Shown: positions 46,502-54,815 of the stretch, piece after piece
How positions within the stretch are numbered: the first letter of the stretch is position 1
Layout of the letters: each line of letters begins with the position of its first letter
Assembly: GCF_003425985.1 (NCBI RefSeq)
Contig: NZ_CP022985.1
Location: 2,455,501 to 2,519,500 of the forward strand
Direction: 5' to 3'
Length of the DNA: 64,000 nt
Source: Mariniflexile sp. TRM1-10
GTDB taxonomy: Bacteria; Bacteroidota; Bacteroidia; Flavobacteriales; Flavobacteriaceae
Translations under genes and position numbers: made by a program
The notes under the pieces: model-generated
What the model saw: only the letters and a program-made list of their open reading frames with translations
Databases searched by the model: none
What the model was told of the DNA's origin: nothing

Positions 46502-46503
46502 AT

Positions 46504-46532
46504 CCCAATCAGGGTTTTAAACCCTGATTGGG
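46504..46532. repeat. Palindrome before the MazG-like gene
   Basis: CCCAATCAGGGTTT (46504-46517) / AAACCCTGATTGGG (46519-46532). It shares the GGTTTTAAA centre with the palindrome at 25488 but has different arms. It may also end the transglutaminase transcript. Confidence 0.7.
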
Positions 46533-46548
46533 TTAAAGAACTAAAGAT

Positions 46549-46875
46549 ATGGACATAAAAAACGCACAGCAAGTAGTAGATAACTGGATAAAAGACCACG
46601 GAGTTCGTTATTTTAACGAACTTACCAATATGGCACAACTTACGGAAGAAGTAGGTGAGGTTGCCCGCATCATTGCCCGTCGTTACGGAGAACAAAGCGA
46701 AAAAGAAAGTGATAAGGATAAAGATCTTGGCGAAGAACTTGCCGATGTCTTGTTTGTAGTGTTATGTTTAGCAAACCAAACAGGTGTCGATTTGCAACAA
46801 GCTTTTGATAAACGAATGGATAAGAAAGCAAAACGCGACCACGATAGGCATCATAATAATGAAAAATTAAAATAA
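46549..46875 (+). CDS. MazG-like nucleotide pyrophosphohydrolase
   Basis: 108 residues with the all-alpha NTP-PPase metal motifs QLTEEVGEVARIIARRYGE and LGEELADVLFVVLCLA (EExxE..ExxD). It probably hydrolyses (d)NTPs, perhaps as house-cleaning. It is shorter than E. coli MazG (two domains) and like the single-domain forms. The C-terminus is rich in His, Asp and Lys. Confidence 0.88.
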   Translation: MDIKNAQQVVDNWIKDHGVRYFNELTNMAQLTEEVGEVARIIARRYGEQSEKESDKDKDLGEELADVLFVVLCLANQTGVDLQQAFDKRMDKKAKRDHDRHHNNEKLK

Positions 46876-46882
46876 ATTATAA

Positions 46883-47097
46883 GAACTCGTTTAAGCTTTT
46901 TGATTGAAGCGAAAATTAGTCATTTTGTGCTCGGTTGAAGACTTTTTTGAGTTGCATAGCAGGGCTACGGAAGGAAGAAAAGACAGGACAGAGCGTCAAG
47001 AAACAGTCCAGTGGACTGTTTTAGTGAATGGGACAGAAGGCGCATGGACAAAAAAAGGATAATTTTTTAGCCAATTATGAAAAGTTTAAACGAGTTC
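46883..47097. mobile_element. MITE-like element, copy 2 (215 bp)
   Basis: Ends GAACTCGTTTAAGC..  and ..GTTTAAACGAGTTC are inverted repeats; flanks are TAA on both sides (46880-46882 and 47098-47100), a possible 3-bp target duplication. The 36-base core (46949-46984) is identical to copy 1. Relative to copy 1 it has an extra ~55 bases including the palindrome AAACAGTCCA-G-TGGACTGTTT (47001-47021). No ORF. Confidence 0.78.
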
Positions 47098-47111
47098 TAA
47101 GTATATTTGAG

Positions 47112-47135
47112 CGCTTCTTTTAAGAAGCGTTTTTT
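47112..47135. terminator. Intrinsic terminator
   Basis: CGCTTCTT (47112-47119) / AAGAAGCG (47122-47129) followed by TTTTTT. It lies after the MITE-like element and before aroA. Confidence 0.8.
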
Positions 47136-47211
47136 ATGTCAGTTCGAATCTTTCGTCATCGCTCAAGATAAACTAAAGTCGAGAACTATATGTTAGTTTT
47201 TAATTTACAAA

Positions 47212-48438
47212 ATGAATATCACACTTCAAAAATCGCAAATCGCAAATCGTCAATCTAAAGTTACCATTACAGGTTCTAAAAGCGAATCGAACAGATTGTT
47301 GCTTTTAAAAGCTCTGTGCCCAACCATTAATCTAGAAAATGTTTCAAATTCAGATGATAGTTGTTTAATGACCGAGGCTTTAAAATCAGTTTCCGAAGTT
47401 GTCGATATTCATCATGCAGGTACCGCCATGCGATTTTTAACAGCCTATTTTTCTATTCAAGAAGGCCGTGAAGTAACGCTTACAGGTTCTAAACGTATGA
47501 AAGAGCGTCCCATTCAAATTTTGGTAGAGGCGCTTCAAGAACTTGGGGCTGAAATTGAATATGTTGAAAATGCAGGTTATCCCCCTATAAAAATCAAAGG
47601 AAAAAAACTGCTTAAAAATAAAGTATCATTACAAGCCAATGTTAGTAGTCAATATATTTCAGCTTTATTATTGATAGCTTCAAGACTTGAAAACGGATTG
47701 GAGTTAACACTTAAAGGTGAAATAACCTCAGTGCCTTATATAAAAATGACGCTTAGTTTATTGGACGAAATTGGTGTTGAATCTTCATTTGTTGGAAATA
47801 CAATTACCGTAAAACCTAACACCCAACACCTAACATCTACAACTTTAACAGTGGAGTCGGATTGGTCTTCAGCATCTTATTATTTTAGTATTGTGGCACT
47901 TTGTGACGTTGGAACAGAGATTACACTATCGTCATACAAAGAAAACTCCCTGCAGGGTGATTCTGTTTTGGTAGAAATTTATAAACATTTTGGGGTTACA
48001 TCAACTTTTAATGGTAATAGTATCACGCTCAAAAAAGAAACTTTCAACGTTCAACCTTTAACTTTAAACTTACAGAATGCGCCCGATATAGCCCAAACCA
48101 TAGCCGTAACTTGTTTTGCTTTGGGAATGCCTTGTGATTTAACGGGACTTCACACCTTAAAGATAAAAGAAACCGATAGGTTAGTGGCTTTAAAAACCGA
48201 AATAGAAAAATTAGGAGGAAACGTTGACATAACAGATAAATCTTTACATCTTTCAGCCTCAAACGCCATAAAAGAATACGTGCCTATTGCGACTTATAAC
48301 GACCATAGAATGGCTATGGCATTTGCACCATTAGCGCTTAAGACACCAATAGTTATTGAAGATGCTGAGGTGGTTTCAAAATCATATCCAACCTTCTGGG
48401 ATGATCTTGAATCTATAGGTTTTAAAATAACTAAATAA
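47212..48438 (+). CDS. aroA: EPSP synthase (3-phosphoshikimate 1-carboxyvinyltransferase)
   Basis: 408 residues. ITGSKSESNRLLLLKAL (substrate loop), HHAGTAMRFLTAYF, QYISALLLIA and the NDHRMAMAFAPLAL motif near the end. It makes EPSP in the shikimate pathway and so feeds the aromatic operon at 35.6 kb. Unusually, three stretches of its coding sequence are degenerate 7-bp tandem repeats (47230, 47815, 48041), giving Gln/Asn/Ser/Thr-rich surface stretches such as QKSQIANRQSK and KPNTQHLTSTTL. Confidence 0.95.
   Translation: MNITLQKSQIANRQSKVTITGSKSESNRLLLLKALCPTINLENVSNSDDSCLMTEALKSVSEVVDIHHAGTAMRFLTAYFSIQEGREVTLTGSKRMKERPIQILVEALQELGAEIEYVENAGYPPIKIKGKKLLKNKVSLQANVSSQYISALLLIASRLENGLELTLKGEITSVPYIKMTLSLLDEIGVESSFVGNTITVKPNTQHLTSTTLTVESDWSSASYYFSIVALCDVGTEITLSSYKENSLQGDSVLVEIYKHFGVTSTFNGNSITLKKETFNVQPLTLNLQNAPDIAQTIAVTCFALGMPCDLTGLHTLKIKETDRLVALKTEIEKLGGNVDITDKSLHLSASNAIKEYVPIATYNDHRMAMAFAPLALKTPIVIEDAEVVSKSYPTFWDDLESIGFKITK
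47230..47257. repeat. Heptamer repeat inside aroA, site 1
   Basis: AAATCGC, AAATCGC, AAATCGT, CAATCTA, at codons 7 to 15, before the GSKSESNR substrate loop. Confidence 0.8.
47815..47842. repeat. Heptamer repeat inside aroA, site 2
   Basis: CCTAACA, CCCAACA, CCTAACA, TCTACAA, encoding roughly PNTQHLTSTT between two beta strands. Confidence 0.8.
48041..48075. repeat. Heptamer repeat inside aroA, site 3
   Basis: CTTTCAA, CGTTCAA, CCTTTAA, CTTTAAA, CTTACAG, encoding roughly TFNVQPLTLNLQ, before the NAPDIAQT motif. Confidence 0.78.
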
Positions 48439-48453
48439 TAATCACGTATTTAC

Positions 48454-48485
48454 TTGACAAGGCCTATCTCACAATCGTATATTTG
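48454..48485 (+). promoter_or_regulatory. Promoter of queA
   Basis: TTG (48454-48456), 21 bases, TATATTTG (48478-48485), a good Bacteroidota promoter. The leader contains the AAACTTTT repeat. Confidence 0.7.
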
Positions 48486-48512
48486 CAGCCTGATTTTTAA
48501 AAGCTAAAGCAA

Positions 48513-48550
48513 AAACTTTAAACTTTTAAACTTTTAAACTTTTAAACTTT
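48513..48550. repeat. AAACTTTT octamer repeat in the queA leader
   Basis: AAACTTT, AAACTTTT x3, AAACTTT, ending 7 bases before the queA ATG. Confidence 0.85.
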
Positions 48551-48557
48551 ATTTTAA

Positions 48558-49607
48558 ATGAAATTATCACACTTTGGTTTTAATTTACCAGAAGAATTAT
48601 TAGCAGAATATCCAGCAGAAAATAGAGATGAATCTCGTTTAATGGTTTTAGATAGAAAAAAGCAAACCATCGAACATAAAATGTTTAAAGATATTATCAA
48701 CTATTTTGATGAAGATGATGTTTTAATTCTAAATAACACTAAAGTATTTCCTGCTAGATTATACGGTAATAAAGAAAAAACAGGGGCCAGAATCGAGGTG
48801 TTTTTATTAAGAGAGTTAAACGAAGAACAACGCCTTTGGGATGTGTTGGTTGATCCTGCACGTAAAATAAGAATTGGTAATAAACTATACTTTGGTGACG
48901 ACGATACATTAGTAGCAGAAGTTATTGATAACACGACATCTCGTGGTCGTACATTACGTTTTTTATATGATGGATCTTATAAGGAATTCCGTAGAAAATT
49001 AAACGAATTAGGTGAAACACCACTTCCGAAATACATAAAAAGAGAAGTGCAACCCGAAGATGAAGAACGTTACCAAACCATTTATGCTAAAAATGAAGGT
49101 GCTGTAGCAGCTCCAACTGCCGGACTTCATTTTTCAAAACATCTATTAAAACGTTTAGAAATTAAAGGTGTTAAATTTGCTGAGGTGACGTTGCATGTTG
49201 GTTTAGGAACTTTTAATCCAGTTGAAGTTGAAGATCTTTCTAAGCACAAAATGGATAGTGAAGAGCTTAAAATAGATGAAAAAGCAGTAGAAATAGTAAA
49301 TAAAGGTATCCAAAATAAAAAACGTGTTTGTGCGGTAGGTACTACAGCAATGCGTGCTATAGAAAGTTCGGTCTCATCAGGCGGACGATTAAATGAAGTT
49401 GATGGATGGACAAACAAATTCATTTTTCCTCCTTACGATTTTAGTATCGCTAACTGCATGATTACTAACTTTCATACGCCAAAATCAACCTTGTTGATGA
49501 TGGTTTCGGCATTTGCAGGCCATGATTTTATTAAAAAAGCTTACGAAGAAGCCGTAAAAGAAAAGTATAAATTCTACAGTTATGGCGATGCCATGTTAAT
49601 CATATAA
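48558..49607 (+). CDS. queA: S-adenosylmethionine:tRNA ribosyltransferase-isomerase
   Basis: 349 residues. [60 protein letters not shown] and [10 protein letters not shown] are QueA signatures. It adds the epoxyqueuosine ribosyl part from SAM to preQ1 tRNA. Normal length (about 350). Confidence 0.97.
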   Translation: MKLSHFGFNLPEELLAEYPAENRDESRLMVLDRKKQTIEHKMFKDIINYFDEDDVLILNNTKVFPARLYGNKEKTGARIEVFLLRELNEEQRLWDVLVDPARKIRIGNKLYFGDDDTLVAEVIDNTTSRGRTLRFLYDGSYKEFRRKLNELGETPLPKYIKREVQPEDEERYQTIYAKNEGAVAAPTAGLHFSKHLLKRLEIKGVKFAEVTLHVGLGTFNPVEVEDLSKHKMDSEELKIDEKAVEIVNKGIQNKKRVCAVGTTAMRAIESSVSSGGRLNEVDGWTNKFIFPPYDFSIANCMITNFHTPKSTLLMMVSAFAGHDFIKKAYEEAVKEKYKFYSYGDAMLII

Positions 49608-49612
49608 ATTCT

Positions 49613-49641
49613 AAAAAGCCTTGTTAATTCAAGGCTTTTTT
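49613..49641 (+). terminator. Intrinsic terminator of queA
   Basis: AAAAAGCCTTG (49613-49623) / CAAGGCTTTTTT (49630-49641), loop TTAATT. It is followed at once by a REP-like palindrome. Confidence 0.92.
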
Positions 49642-49662
49642 ATTCCTGCGAAAGCAGGAATC
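49642..49662. repeat. REP-like palindrome, copy 5
   Basis: ATTCCTGC-GAAA-GCAGGAAT plus C, the best match to the family consensus. Confidence 0.85.
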
Positions 49663-49689
49663 CATTAAAAAAGCATTCTAAGTAATTTT

Positions 49690-49800
49690 TAGGTATTAGG
49701 GCACACTTCGTCTGGGTTCAGGAGAAGCGGTCGCGTTTTCGGCAGTCGTTTCCCGATGGAAAAATCGGGAGAGCTCCAACAATGCCTCAATCGCTAATGC
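49690..49800. repeat. Composite intergenic repeat in the queA-rlmN gap
   Basis: The stretch runs from TATTAGGGCACAC to CAATCGCTAATGC and holds a dyad TTTCCCGAT..ATCGGGAGA. Its ends resemble the GTGTTAGGGATTGC / CGCTAGC words at 1008-1060. No ORF was seen. Confidence 0.45.
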
Positions 49801-49877
49801 AAATCACAACTACAATTCATAAATCGTCAATCGTTACTCGTTACTCGTTAATCGTGAGACATGAATCGTGAAACGTG
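49801..49877. repeat. Eleven-unit heptamer repeat before rlmN
   Basis: AAATCAC, AACTACA, ATTCATA, AATCGTC, AATCGTT, ACTCGTT, ACTCGTT, AATCGTG, AGACATG, AATCGTG, AAACGTG: a strict 7-bp period with drifting units. It is the longest array of this kind in the window. Confidence 0.85.
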
Positions 49878-49913
49878 AAAATAAAAAATCTTAAATCGTT
49901 AAACAAAGAGTTT

Positions 49914-49957
49914 CCCTCCTTTGGAGGGATTAAGGGAGGATATTTTCCCTATTTTTG
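49914..49957 (+). promoter_or_regulatory. CCCTCC hairpin and -7 element of rlmN
   Basis: CCCTCC-TTT-GGAGGG (49914-49928), AAGGGAGG, then TATTTTTG (49950-49957), an exact TAnnTTTG, only 8 bases before the rlmN ATG. The transcript would be nearly leaderless. Confidence 0.5.
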
Positions 49958-49965
49958 CATCACTT

Positions 49966-51006
49966 ATGGCAACAACTAAAAAAGATATTCGCGCATTGAG
50001 CAAAGAACAACTTCGTGAGTTCTTCGAAAAACAAGGTGATAAAGCCTTTCGAGGGAATCAGGTTTATGAATGGTTGTGGCAAAAAGGAGCGCATACATTT
50101 GATGATATGACGAATGTTTCCAAAGAAACCCGTCAAATGCTGGAAGATAATTTTGTTATCAACCATATAAAAGTCGATACTATGCAGCGTAGTAGCGATG
50201 GCACGGTTAAAAATGCAGTGCGTTTGCATGATGGCTTAATTGTAGAGTCTGTCTTAATTCCAACAGCAACCAGAACAACGGCATGTGTGTCAAGTCAAGT
50301 AGGCTGTAGCTTAGATTGTAGGTTTTGTGCCACAGCGCGGTTAAAACGTATGCGTAATTTAAACCCCGATGAAATTTACGATCAAGTAGTTGCCATCGAT
50401 AACGAAAGTAAATTGTATTTCAATCGACCATTAAGTAATATCGTATTTATGGGTATGGGTGAACCACTTATGAATTATAATAACGTTATTAAAGCCATCG
50501 ATAAGATTACATCTCCCGAAGGTTTGGGAATGTCGCCAAAACGTATAACCGTTTCAACATCGGGCGTGCCTAAAATGATAAAAAAGATGGCAGATGATGC
50601 CGTGAAATTTAATTTAGCGGTCTCGTTGCATTCAGCTATCGATGCGGTTAGAACCACCATTATGCCTTTTAATGAAAATTTTCCGTTAGACGATTTACGA
50701 GAAGCTTTAGAATATTGGTATGCTAAAACCAAGCGTAAAATAAGTTATGAATACGTGGTTTGGAAAGGCATTAACGATACACAAAAAGATATTGATGCTT
50801 TTGTGAAATTCTGTAAATATGTGCCCTGTAAAGTCAATATTATTGAATACAATCCTATTGATGATGGTGAGTTCCAACAAGCATCAAACGAAGCACTGGA
50901 AAATTATATTGCTAACTTAGAAAAAAACAGAATTGTAGTGAATGTGCGCCGAAGTAGAGGTAAGGACATTGATGCGGCATGCGGACAATTAGCAAATAAA
51001 AGTTAA
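49966..51006 (+). CDS. rlmN: 23S rRNA / tRNA adenine-C2 methyltransferase
   Basis: 346 residues from the ATG at 49966; the frame to 49921 runs through the promoter repeat. A radical-SAM enzyme with the CxxxCxxC motif in GCSLDCRFCATAR, GMGEPLMNYNN, the conserved methyl-carrying Cys near the C-terminus (DAACGQL) and VSLHSAIDAVR. It methylates A2503 of 23S rRNA and A37 of some tRNAs. Confidence 0.96.
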   Translation: MATTKKDIRALSKEQLREFFEKQGDKAFRGNQVYEWLWQKGAHTFDDMTNVSKETRQMLEDNFVINHIKVDTMQRSSDGTVKNAVRLHDGLIVESVLIPTATRTTACVSSQVGCSLDCRFCATARLKRMRNLNPDEIYDQVVAIDNESKLYFNRPLSNIVFMGMGEPLMNYNNVIKAIDKITSPEGLGMSPKRITVSTSGVPKMIKKMADDAVKFNLAVSLHSAIDAVRTTIMPFNENFPLDDLREALEYWYAKTKRKISYEYVVWKGINDTQKDIDAFVKFCKYVPCKVNIIEYNPIDDGEFQQASNEALENYIANLEKNRIVVNVRRSRGKDIDAACGQLANKS

Positions 51007-51111
51007 AAGGTATTTTGTTATATGTGTTAAGGTTAGACCTACTCGCTAAATAATGAATTCAATAGTAAACTTTTTAATTAATTCATTTGAAATAGTATAT
51101 TTAAACTCTGA

Positions 51112-52089
51112 ATGAAAATAGTAGAGCAAATAAAACAACCCATAGCCTTTGAAATGGACCTTTTCGAGCAAAAGTTCTTGCTTTCAATGTCTAGTAAAGT
51201 GGCTTTACTTAACAGAATTACAACTTATATAGTAAACCGAAAAGGCAAGCAAATGCGTCCCATGTTTGTGTTTTTGGTGGCAAAAATGGTATCGAACGGA
51301 GAAGTAAGCGAGCGTACCTACAGAGGTGCTTCGGTTATTGAGCTCATCCACACGGCTACTTTGGTACATGATGACGTGGTAGATGACAGCAATCGCCGCC
51401 GCGGATTTTTCTCTGTAAATGCCCTTTGGAAGAACAAAATAGCCGTTTTAATTGGCGATTATCTATTGTCAAAAGGGTTGCTTTTAAGTATTGATAATAG
51501 CGATTTTGATTTACTTAAAATCATCTCTATTGCGGTACGTGAAATGAGCGAAGGCGAATTGCTTCAAATTGAAAAAGCCCGTAAACTTGATATTACAGAA
51601 GCTGTTTATTATGAAATTATACGTCAAAAAACAGCCACTTTAATCGCTGCGTGTTGTAGTTTGGGCGCTGCTTCTGTAAAACCAGAGTCGCTTCATGTAG
51701 AATCTATGCGTAAGTTTGGAGAGCTTATAGGTATGGCATTTCAAATAAAAGATGATTTATTCGATTATAGTGACGACCAAATAGGGAAACCAACGGGTAT
51801 TGATATTAAAGAGCAAAAAATGACTTTGCCTTTAATTTATGTGCTAAATCAAGCCGATAAAAAAGATAAAAAGTGGTTGATCAATTCCATAAAAAACCAT
51901 AATAAAGACACAAAACGTGTTAAGGAAGTGATAGCTTTTGTTAAAAACAATGGTGGTTTAGATTATGCCATCACTAAAATGAAGCAATTTCAAGAAGAGG
52001 CACTACAAATTCTTCAAACCTATCCAGAATCTGATTATAAAAGTTCACTAGTATTGATGGTGAATTATGTTATTGACAGAAAGAAGTAA
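51112..52089 (+). CDS. Polyprenyl diphosphate synthase
   Basis: 325 residues, trans-type all-helical prenyltransferase. First Asp-rich motif LVHDDVVDDSNRRRG and second FQIKDDLFDYSDD are intact, with GKQMRPMF binding isopentenyl diphosphate. It is most like IspB/HepS-type enzymes that make the menaquinone side chain. Chain length cannot be read with certainty from sequence. Confidence 0.93.
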   Translation: MKIVEQIKQPIAFEMDLFEQKFLLSMSSKVALLNRITTYIVNRKGKQMRPMFVFLVAKMVSNGEVSERTYRGASVIELIHTATLVHDDVVDDSNRRRGFFSVNALWKNKIAVLIGDYLLSKGLLLSIDNSDFDLLKIISIAVREMSEGELLQIEKARKLDITEAVYYEIIRQKTATLIAACCSLGAASVKPESLHVESMRKFGELIGMAFQIKDDLFDYSDDQIGKPTGIDIKEQKMTLPLIYVLNQADKKDKKWLINSIKNHNKDTKRVKEVIAFVKNNGGLDYAITKMKQFQEEALQILQTYPESDYKSSLVLMVNYVIDRKK

Positions 52090-52140
52090 AATGAGATATC
52101 TTTTTATTCTAAAAAAAGCATTATAAAATGACGTTTAGTT

Positions 52141-52211
52141 TGTCAGACTGAGCTTGTCGAAGTCCATTACTGCCACTTCTTTCAGATAGCTTCGACGGGC
52201 TCAGCTTGACA
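52141..52211. repeat. Inverted pair of GTCAG..CTGAGCTTGTCGAAG repeats
   Basis: TGTCAGACTGAGCTTGTCGA (52141-52160) faces GCTTCGACGGGCTCAGCTTG (52189-52208), and a third partial GAGCTTGTCGAAGTC lies at 52255. This is the same word family as the IS110 target site near 58161 and 59723. It fills the gap between the polyprenyl synthase and acr3. Confidence 0.75.
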
Positions 52212-52311
52212 GGCTGTTTTAATGCCATTTCCTTTCTCTTTTTTAAATCTAAAGGAGCTTGTCGAAGTCCCAAAATTTAAAAAATGTTATTGGTGTTCAC
52301 TCCATATTATT

Positions 52312-53358
52312 TTATAATATTGGTTTTGCATAATACTTTTTCTTCAACCAAAACGACACTCGAACCAATAAAATCAATGCGGGAACTTCAACTAATGGAC
52401 CAATGACTCCAGCAAATGCTTGTCCGGAATTCAGTCCGAAAACTGCAATGGCAACTGCAATGGCCAATTCAAAATTATTTCCTGCTGCTGTAAAAGCAAC
52501 TGAAGCTGTCTTGTCGTATTCCGCTCCCATTGCTTTGGTAAAGAAAAACCCAATAATGAACATGAGGCTAAAATAGATAAGCAAAGGAATAGCAATAATC
52601 AATACATCCATTGGGATTTCAACGATTAATTCTCCCTTCAGTGAAAACATAACCACAATGGTAAATAAAAGGGCAATCAAGGTCATTGGGGATATGGTTG
52701 GAATGAATTTCTTAGTGTACCATGCCTCACCTTTTAGCCTCACTAAAATGAGCCTGCTCAATATTCCCATTACGAAAGGAATCCCTAAATAAATAGCGAC
52801 ACTTTCTGCAATTGTACTGATTGAAATATCCACAATAGCACCTTCAAATCCGAAATAGGGAGGAAGAACGGTAATAAAAATCCATGCATAAAAACTATAT
52901 GCAAACACTTGAAAAATACTGTTCAAAGCAACCAATCCTGCACCATATTCGCTACTGCCTTCAGCAAGGTCGTTCCATACCAAAACCATTGCAATGCAAC
53001 GAGCCAAACCAATTAAAATGAGTCCAACCATATATTCGGGATAGTCACGTAAAAATGTAATAGCTAATACAAACATTAAAACAGGGCCAATTATCCAATT
53101 TAGAATAAGTGAAATCGAAAGGATTTTTGTGTTTCTGAAAACTTTCGGCAACAGAGAATAGTTAACCTTTGCCAAGGGAGGATACATCATTAATATTAAG
53201 CCGATTGCAATGGGAATATTCGTTGTTCCGCTACTAAACGAATTTATGATGTTGGGAAATGTAGGGATAAAATATCCCAGTCCAACCCCAATAGCCATGG
53301 CGACAAATATCCATAAAGTCAGATTTCTGTCAAGGAAACTTAATTTTTTTGTTGCCAT
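52312..53358 (-). CDS. acr3: Arsenite efflux transporter ACR3
   Basis: 348 residues with about ten membrane segments. [22 protein letters not shown] contains the conserved Cys used for As(III) transport, and [18 protein letters not shown] is a family signature. It exports arsenite. It is the last gene of the arsR-DUF6428-arsC-acr3 run, 3 bases after arsC. Confidence 0.95.
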   Translation of the reverse strand: MATKKLSFLDRNLTLWIFVAMAIGVGLGYFIPTFPNIINSFSSGTTNIPIAIGLILMMYPPLAKVNYSLLPKVFRNTKILSISLILNWIIGPVLMFVLAITFLRDYPEYMVGLILIGLARCIAMVLVWNDLAEGSSEYGAGLVALNSIFQVFAYSFYAWIFITVLPPYFGFEGAIVDISISTIAESVAIYLGIPFVMGILSRLILVRLKGEAWYTKKFIPTISPMTLIALLFTIVVMFSLKGELIVEIPMDVLIIAIPLLIYFSLMFIIGFFFTKAMGAEYDKTASVAFTAAGNNFELAIAVAIAVFGLNSGQAFAGVIGPLVEVPALILLVRVSFWLKKKYYAKPIL

Positions 53359-53361
53359 TTT

Positions 53362-53994
53362 TTATGAATTGATTTGAGAGAAAACGTAAAATAATTCAGT
53401 TGCAATTTGCAGACTTCTTTCATTGTATTTTTCAGCCTGTCGTGGCGTGTTGTCAAATGCTTTTGGGTCTTCAAAAGTTATAGGAATACGTTTCTCTGCT
53501 CCTGGAACAAACGGACATGCTTCATTTGCTGAATCACAGGTCATAATAGCTGCAAATCCAGATTTCGGATTAAAATCATCATCCAGTTTTTTTGAAAATC
53601 CAATAATAGGATGCTCGTTTTTAGCGTATTTAATACTGTAAACAGGGTTGTTGCCTTCTGAAATCGTTTTGACTTCAAAACCTGAATTTTGCAACGTTTT
53701 TGCCGCCATTGGGAAAAGTGCCGTAGCTTCTGTGCCACCTGAATAACAAAACACATTTTTAATATTAAAGTAGTTAGCCATTGTTTGTGCCCAAACTTGT
53801 GACAAATGACTCCTTCGTGAATTGTGGGTACAGATAAAGTTGATTCGAATGTCCTGTCCATTTGAAACTTTTGACTGAATAAAATCAGCTAGCGGTTGTA
53901 AAACAGCTTTACGTTCCTCTGTAATAGTTTGGGGATTTAATTCCTTGATTAATTTTTCTATTCCTGAAAATAAGGTTGATTGTGTTGTTGTCAT
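53362..53994 (-). CDS. arsC: Arsenate reductase / low-molecular-weight phosphatase family
   Basis: 210 residues. The phosphatase loop CTHNSRRS (CX5R, then Ser) lies near residue 50 in INFICTHNSRRSHLSQVWAQ. MTCDSANEACPFVPGAEKRIP carries further cysteines that could shuttle electrons as in thioredoxin-coupled ArsC. It is longer than S. aureus ArsC (131) by an N-terminal helical extension. It turns arsenate into arsenite for ACR3. Confidence 0.88.
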   Translation of the reverse strand: MTTTQSTLFSGIEKLIKELNPQTITEERKAVLQPLADFIQSKVSNGQDIRINFICTHNSRRSHLSQVWAQTMANYFNIKNVFCYSGGTEATALFPMAAKTLQNSGFEVKTISEGNNPVYSIKYAKNEHPIIGFSKKLDDDFNPKSGFAAIMTCDSANEACPFVPGAEKRIPITFEDPKAFDNTPRQAEKYNERSLQIATELFYVFSQINS

Positions 53995-54015
53995 TTCTTA
54001 ACGTTTGTTTTATTG

Positions 54016-54483
54016 TTAGCAACAATTTCCATCTGGCGAACAACAAGGTTCATTGTTCAAATCAGCTAATTTTACTTTTGTTTTTTCTGTAGGAACTCCG
54101 CATTTGTCTTTTGCCAAGCAATCGGTTTGTTTAGATGTCAACAAGAAATTTTTACCGTCGAAATCCAATCCAAATTTTTGTATGGTTTCGCCTTGAAACT
54201 CCACTTCTATTTCTACATCTTCCAAACCTAAAACCTTTTCAGACAATTCTATGATGTGGATGAGCTTTTCTGGATGCAATCTGTGGCTATAGTCGTTGGC
54301 ATTCCAAAGTTGAAAGTTTACCACTTCTTCATTTCTTACAGTGCCACCACAATCAATAAAATGTTTTGTGACTTTACCAACTTCTGTGACGTGAAAGTGG
54401 CTAGGTACTAAAGTTCCGTTTGGCAATTGAAAACCTATGGTTTCTAATTCTTTTAATGCTGATTTTACTTCTGATAGTTTCAT
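54016..54483 (-). CDS. DUF6428 family protein of ars operons
   Basis: 155 residues. LVPSHFHVTEVGKVTKHFIDCGG and the Cys-rich end EPCCSPDGNCC suggest metal or metalloid binding. This family sits in arsenic operons of Bacteroidota; the role is not known and may be As chaperoning. It lies between arsR and arsC with 21 bases to arsC. Confidence 0.75.
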   Translation of the reverse strand: MKLSEVKSALKELETIGFQLPNGTLVPSHFHVTEVGKVTKHFIDCGGTVRNEEVVNFQLWNANDYSHRLHPEKLIHIIELSEKVLGLEDVEIEVEFQGETIQKFGLDFDGKNFLLTSKQTDCLAKDKCGVPTEKTKVKLADLNNEPCCSPDGNCC

Positions 54484-54510
54484 CTTTTTATTTTTTTAAT
54501 CTAAATAATT

Positions 54511-54674
54511 CCCCGACGGCTCTGCCTCGGGGTGTCCAATTCACCTCTCCTTTGGAGGAGAGGTCAGAACTGCACGAAAAGGCAGTTCTGGGTGAGGTAA
54601 AATACAAAATTTCGGTTTTTGACCCTGAGGTCAAAATGAAACAGGCGAAATACCTCTGTGGCTCTGCCTCGAGG
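54511..54674. repeat. Structured repeat cluster in the arsR-DUF6428 gap
   Basis: CCCCGA..TCGGGG hairpin with GGCTCTGCCTC in the loop (54511-54532); a three-way-junction-like unit TCACC (54541-54545) [CCTCTCC..GGAGAGG] [CAGAACTGC..GCAGTTCTG] GGTGA (54591-54595); TTTTGACC-CTGA-GGTCAAAA (54617-54636); and a second CCTC..GGCTCTGCCTC..GAGG hairpin (54653-54674). It lies inside the ars transcript. Confidence 0.7.
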
Positions 54675-54781
54675 ATAAGTCTGTTTCAAGAAATTTTTTA
54701 TTGGTCACATGCAGTTCGCTATTCATCCTTGTTTTGATTAATAAACCTTTTAGCATGCTCGTTTCATAACTATATTTATTT

Positions 54782-54801
54782 ATTGCGATGATACGATTAA
54801 T
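54782..54801. promoter_or_regulatory. Second ArsR operator-like site
   Basis: ATTGCGATGATACGATTAAT, 17 of 20 bases identical to the site before arsR. It lies just after arsR, upstream of DUF6428-arsC-acr3, so those genes may have their own controlled promoter. Confidence 0.6.
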
Positions 54802-54815
54802 GAGTTCAATTTTTT

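Noticed and set aside
47141..47160. GTTCGAATC as a tRNA T-arm
   Set aside because: No acceptor, D or anticodon arm around it; it belongs to a dispersed GTCAGTTCGA-type repeat.
49801..49877. Heptamer array considered as CRISPR
   Set aside because: Units are 7 bp with no spacers and no cas genes; it is a simple tandem repeat.
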